This document shows positions 47,401 to 64,000 of a DNA stretch of 64,000 nucleotides, in pieces; the first letter of the stretch is position 1, and the number at the start of each line of letters is the position of its first letter. The notes below the pieces were generated by a model. The model had not been told where the DNA came from and did not search any database. It worked only from the letters and a program-made list of their open reading frames with translations. The DNA is taken from positions 1-64,000 of the forward strand of contig OZ025209.1 in NCBI GenBank assembly GCA_964019055.1, written 5' to 3'. The stretch is from Anthopleura xanthogrammica. Taxonomy: Eukaryota; Cnidaria; Anthozoa; Actiniaria; Actiniidae. The position numbers were made by a program, and so were the translations under genes.

Positions 47401-47471
47401 CATTGTTACAGCCCACAGATATTTCAACGACATATTTTATACAGACTGGAGGATTACAAGACTTTCCTTGA
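38475..47471 (+). CDS. RAD51D: DNA repair protein RAD51 homolog 4 (RAD51D)
   Basis: Eleven exons close in frame to 317 aa (human 328): 38475-38544, 40963-41024, 42170-42278, 42350-42359, 43422-43503, 43582-43716, 43820-43921, 44118-44208, 46872-46942, 47173-47334, 47412-47471. RAD51D is a nuclear RecA-family ATPase of the BCDX2 complex that helps load RAD51 on single-stranded DNA in homologous recombination. Landmarks: GHFSSFPTSG, then FILSTGCDHWDELLDGGLYS, Walker A GSAGSGKTQ, NVLYIDTHAAFSPDR, Walker B LRLVIVDSVSSVITP, ILGGQQTQG, the ALEHGLSVMLTNNIV strand and RKVKPALGQTWSHLPNTR. Exon 4 is 10 nt long and exon 5 ends at a GC donor. Exon 1 is the least certain because the N-terminus is weakly conserved, though SVQKLLASCDIKT aligns with the human start. 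Confidence 0.93.
38784..39806. mobile_element. About 1-kb inverted-repeat element in RAD51D intron 1
   Basis: Arms of about 100 bp (38784-38898 and 39698-39806) share ATTCTATTAATAAAAGACTT and TGTTGCTTTTGACAT and end in C or G homopolymers of 12 or more bases. A SINE sits inside the left half. Confidence 0.82.
38921..39225 (+). mobile_element. tRNA-derived SINE inside the inverted-repeat element
   Basis: The head GGGGGGTGTAGTGGTTTACC, B box AGTTCAAGCCC and CTCCTGTTTCCTCCCTCTG body match the family at 14301. The 3' end is a short A run followed by TTTATTTA repeats. Confidence 0.75.
44372..44685. mobile_element. 314-bp G-rich MITE with TTA target duplication
   Basis: Ends GGGAGCATTCATTTTTTAGG and CCTAAAAAATGAATGCTCCC are inverted repeats that extend through long G and C runs to CCGGAGGAATTA/TAATTCCTCCGG. 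TTA flanks both sides (44369-44371 and 44686-44688), as in PIF/Harbinger-type elements. It lies in RAD51D intron 8. Confidence 0.85.
44836..45660. mobile_element. About 825-bp element with TTGTATATCTGATACAA ends
   Basis: The left end reads GGTTGTATATCTGATACAA and the right end near 45635 is its complement, TTGTATCAGATATACAA. A further copy of the end lies at 45675-45693. A second small palindromic element is nested at 45198-45338. Confidence 0.7.
45198..45338. mobile_element. 141-bp palindromic MITE nested in a larger element
   Basis: Arms begin CTTATTGACTGAGT and end CACTCAGTCAATAAG, and continue through GGTCCGAACGGGAAAATATT and its complement to a centre of GAACTCGCTGCGCTCGTTC. The arms cover most of the element. 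Confidence 0.88.
45764..46730. mobile_element. About 970-bp element with 170-bp inverted repeats
   Basis: Left arm 45764-45932 and right arm 46549-46730 share GCCACTGGTAGAAT, GATTAAAATAAAAT, ATCAGCTGCTTA and CAAGGGATGA (or complements), with about 85-90% match by eye. The 600-bp interior has only short open frames and no recognisable transposase. Confidence 0.85.
46939..47121. repeat. 39-bp minisatellite grown from the RAD51D exon 9 donor
   Basis: Units start with CATGG at 46939, 46979, 47018, 47057 and 47096. The first unit contains the real exon end and donor, CATG|GTAAGT; the later ones read CATGGTCAGT. The rest, TGTTGTATGTGTGATGAGT, is the same in all. Confidence 0.93.
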
Positions 47472-47492
47472 GTCAGGCAGCGTCATAAGGTA

Positions 47493-47735
47493 TTAATAGA
47501 CCATTTCACGGTTCTCGTCGATCAACCTCAGCCTAGATAGCGTGTAATTTATTCTTTAGAATTTGACTAAAGCCCGTGGAAGTTTTAGGTGTGTCAAAAG
47601 ATATCTCGAAAATGGTCTATTGTTTGATAATGTGTAATTCCTTAAATTACCGTGAGCTATAATCAAATTCTAAAGAATATATTACACACTATCGAGGCTG
47701 AGGTTGATTGACGACAATCGTGAAATGGTTTATTA
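47493..47735. mobile_element. 243-bp MITE directly after the RAD51D stop codon
   Basis: Arms of about 90 bp share AGACCATTTCACG, ATCAACCTCAGCCT and ATTCTTTAGAATTTGA (or complements), with an inner AGCCCGTGGAA. The element starts 22 bp after the stop and so lies in or beside the 3' UTR. It resembles the element at 12444-12661. Confidence 0.87.
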
Positions 47736-48038
47736 AATGCTAAAACCTGAGTATAACATAATTATAAAACATATATTGAAACCTCTGACCCTCATAAGAG
47801 GGCAGGGGATTAATGCGGCAAGACCGGGGATTTGAATTTTTGATAACGATACACTTTACTAAAATGCCTTATATATGATAAGTGAACATTGCTTGATCGT
47901 AAGAGATCACTAAAAGATCTAAATCAGAATCATGTTTACATTATGAACCGCTTAAAAATGAATAGTAATAGCAATGAGTGGGATCCATCTTATTGTTTAT
48001 GAGTATAGAGTCGATTAACCAAGAAGATTGCTTCTTGA

Positions 48039-61717
<13,679 letters not shown>

Positions 61718-63560
61718 CGATCTACAACAAAATGACATTGTCGGACTGAGTATAATTAGGGAAGAAGTTGTTATCAGGATACCTTAGTCCGGCACTACAT
61801 GACCATGACTAACTAATTGAGAGCATGCATGTAGTCGATGGGGGAGTCGATGCAAGCTGGGTTCAGTTCATTTCCGTGTTAAGGCTATCACATCGCTGAG
61901 GCCCTGACTCAGTTTAGCCCCATATATCAATCACTTGTATGTATTCTCAGTAAACGATACGAGGTCATGCATAAAGAAAGGCTAAGATCTTGGTACTGTA
62001 TTTGAGAAGCATACGAATAAACATGCTGAAGTTAATTTCTTGAATAACCACCATTTACCGGGCTGAATGACCTGAATCTTTCTTTCGTGCACATTGTCTT
62101 ATTCAAAAAGTCGAAATGGATTTATATGATAAGTAATTAGGCTGTCAGAACATCTGGAGCAGATCAGTGTTGATGAACTGTTGAATTTGAAAATCTCAGC
62201 AAGTACATAGACATAGAGCACGTTACGAGCTAGTACGGCCATTATCCGGGCCATTATCCACTGTAATTCGATCTTATCCATCAACAGCTAATTATTTTTC
62301 AATTGAAACGACATTCAGTTGTAGCCTTTTACTTACGATCAATCTTGCTCCAAGTGGATTTAGTATCAGACTAGACTATGAGCAGGATCTCTCTGTATCG
62401 CCGTCCTGCTTTCAGTGTCAGCAGAAAGACTGATGCAAGCTTTAAGACTTTTCTTATGCTTCACCGGCAGAATGCCATGCATGTGCTCACATGGAAATGA
62501 TCTCCAGGACATTCAGCACGAGTCAACAGTTCTGCTGACTCTATTTCTTCTATATAATAAAAGAAGCTGGCTTGAAGTCTACAGAAAATGTAAATCAAGC
62601 TAACTTAGTGGGGGCGGAGAATGACATCAGATTCAGCCAAGCATAATGGTAAGAACTGATGCTGTTCTGTACACGCATTTGTGTTCTTTTCTTATTCTTA
62701 TTTATTGAATATATAAGATTCTATTAAACGAGATAATTGAAGTATTTAGATTCTGTAATGTTTCACTTGTTCGGGAAATGTTTATTTAGCTATGACAATA
62801 AGATAGTATTACATGCATGATATTACAATTGTTTACCAGTTTATCTTTGATGAACATGTCACATGTCATATTGGGCCACGGCCAAGCTGTGCCCTATTGT
62901 AGACCTAATGCCGGTCACACCCTTGATCAAAGTGATATTGTAATGACAGGTGACGCGTATTTTTTATTATTTCGTTTTAAAGGAATTTCGGTAGGTGCAG
63001 AATTTCTTATTTAGTCTATTACACTATTAAAGGTGGCCTAGAGAGAACATAACACAGTTCCAGCACTAAATTACATATTCGATTCTGTGGCTTAACTCAG
63101 TTGGGTTTTGAATCTATAACCACAAATGTGTTTTGCCTCCCGCGTACTATACTTGTTAAATGATATGAACAGCCAACTAACCACATGATTGGTCATTAAT
63201 AATGAATCATTAATTAGTGTGTCTGATGGTTCTAAAGGAACTGAATAATCACATGGTCCTAAAGGAACTGAATGATTAAACTTTTGTCCATCCACCTATC
63301 TATCCATTATTCCAACAACCATTCTCCCATCCATTCGTTCGGCTCGTATGTATTCTCACTAAAAAACCCTCTTTTTAAAAAGAGCTTCACTAAAGTGCAA
63401 AGGGCTTCATGTTGTGTCCGTACCTAAAACTAGAGGTTTGACGTTCTACCCGTTTTCATTATTAAACATTATTCACATTAAGAAGCATTTTAGTTGATTA
63501 AGTTATGCCATGTATTATATGTATATCTAGACTGTAACCTATATCGATGTAGCCAAAAAC
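61718..63560. other. Upstream region of the receptor gene, nothing else recognised
   Basis: This stretch should contain the receptor promoter and any 5' UTR exons. Short open frames on both strands have no recognisable domain. No clear TATA box or initiator could be placed. Confidence 0.4.
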
Positions 63561-63564
63561 AAAG

Positions 63565-63940
63565 TCACTCACTCACTCAGTGTCTGTCTGTGGGCTGTCA
63601 GTCACTCAATCACTGTCTGTCTTTCAGTCAGTCAACTGCAGTCAGACGGTCAGTCAGTAAGCCAATTACTGCAGTCAATCAGTGCAGTTAACCTAAGTCA
63701 GTGGGTAAGAAAAGCATGGATAGCCAATGAGTAAAGTTTGTTGGTTTTCTCCTGTGCTTCGAGGGTTTTCCTCCCTCTGCAAAAAAAAATCTAATTCTAA
63801 TTCGATCTAGAAGGGGCTAGGTGAAAATTAATGTGTAACTTTAGTAACCTTACCAAATCGGTTAGCCAGTGCAGTCAGCCAGTTAGTGTCGATCAGTGAG
63901 TCAATCGTTCAGTTCAGTCAATCAGTCGACAAAACTGTGT
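63565..63940. repeat. CAGT/CACT-rich degenerate microsatellite around a SINE fragment
   Basis: Imperfect (CAGT)n and (CACT)n tracts occupy 63565-63705 and 63865-63930. Between them, 63735-63845 is a SINE 3' part with TTTTCTCCTGTGCTTCGAGG and CCTCCCTCTGCAAAAAA, related to the copies at 14301 and 38921. Confidence 0.6.
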
Positions 63941-64000
63941 ATCCATTGGTTCCATGTAACTAGTGTGGATCTAGGGGAGTCGGTTCGTCTGAACATCCCT

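Noticed and set aside
62099..62603. Short open frames upstream of the receptor
   Set aside because: They have no domain or splice link to the signal-peptide exon; most likely untranslated or intergenic DNA.

Overview
This window is a chromosome end of an animal genome, most likely a cnidarian and probably an anthozoan such as a coral or sea anemone. The evidence is about 2.96 kb of CCCTAA telomere at the left edge, AT-rich DNA with short introns, tRNA-derived SINEs, many small inverted-repeat elements, and a large receptor assembled from MAM, SRCR, D8C, C-type lectin and EGF modules joined at phase-1 introns. The phylum is an inference from gene content and repeat style; no marker gene was aligned.

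Layout. 1-2959 is telomere. 2960-10810 is subtelomere: a 178-bp satellite with two alternating monomer types, blocks carrying telomere-like cores, a duplicated array rich in TGACGTA, several minisatellites and a LINE remnant. 10811-23147 has almost no genes: a perfect 84-bp palindrome, foldback elements, two SINEs, two exons of a broken HEATR1/UTP10-like gene, a 197-copy ATGCTT array and a 35-bp minisatellite. 23148-24176 is an intronless rhodopsin-like GPCR lacking a recognisable DRY motif. 26209-27417 holds two inverted-repeat elements.

The gene-rich half starts at 28 kb. A six-exon ankyrin TRP channel (28292-32484, minus, 903 aa) is followed by NIF3L1 (33699-38350, minus, 3 exons, 384 aa). 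NIF3L1 is head to head with RAD51D (38475-47471, plus, 11 exons, 317 aa), with 124 bp between start codons. RAD51D contains a 10-nt microexon and a GC-AG intron, and its eighth intron is loaded with inverted-repeat elements. A single-pass membrane receptor of about 2,070 aa (48039-61717, minus, 31 exons placed) lies tail to tail with RAD51D. All exon models were built by hand from splice signals and reading phase. The TRP, NIF3L1 and RAD51D models close in frame from ATG to stop; the receptor has one unresolved junction near its C-terminal end.

The most unusual observation is in the receptor. The fourth MAM domain is interrupted, at its own first intron, by a complete C-type lectin exon with matching 1-1 phase, so a lectin domain is either nested inside MAM or is a cassette exon. 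A second theme is that splice donors attract change: two minisatellites have grown out of exon-donor junctions, and two G-rich inverted-repeat elements sit 6-13 bp downstream of donors. The genes otherwise have unrelated roles: rRNA processing (broken copy), signalling, ion transport, a metal-binding NIF3 protein, homologous recombination and surface recognition. The only regulatory link seen is the shared NIF3L1/RAD51D promoter.
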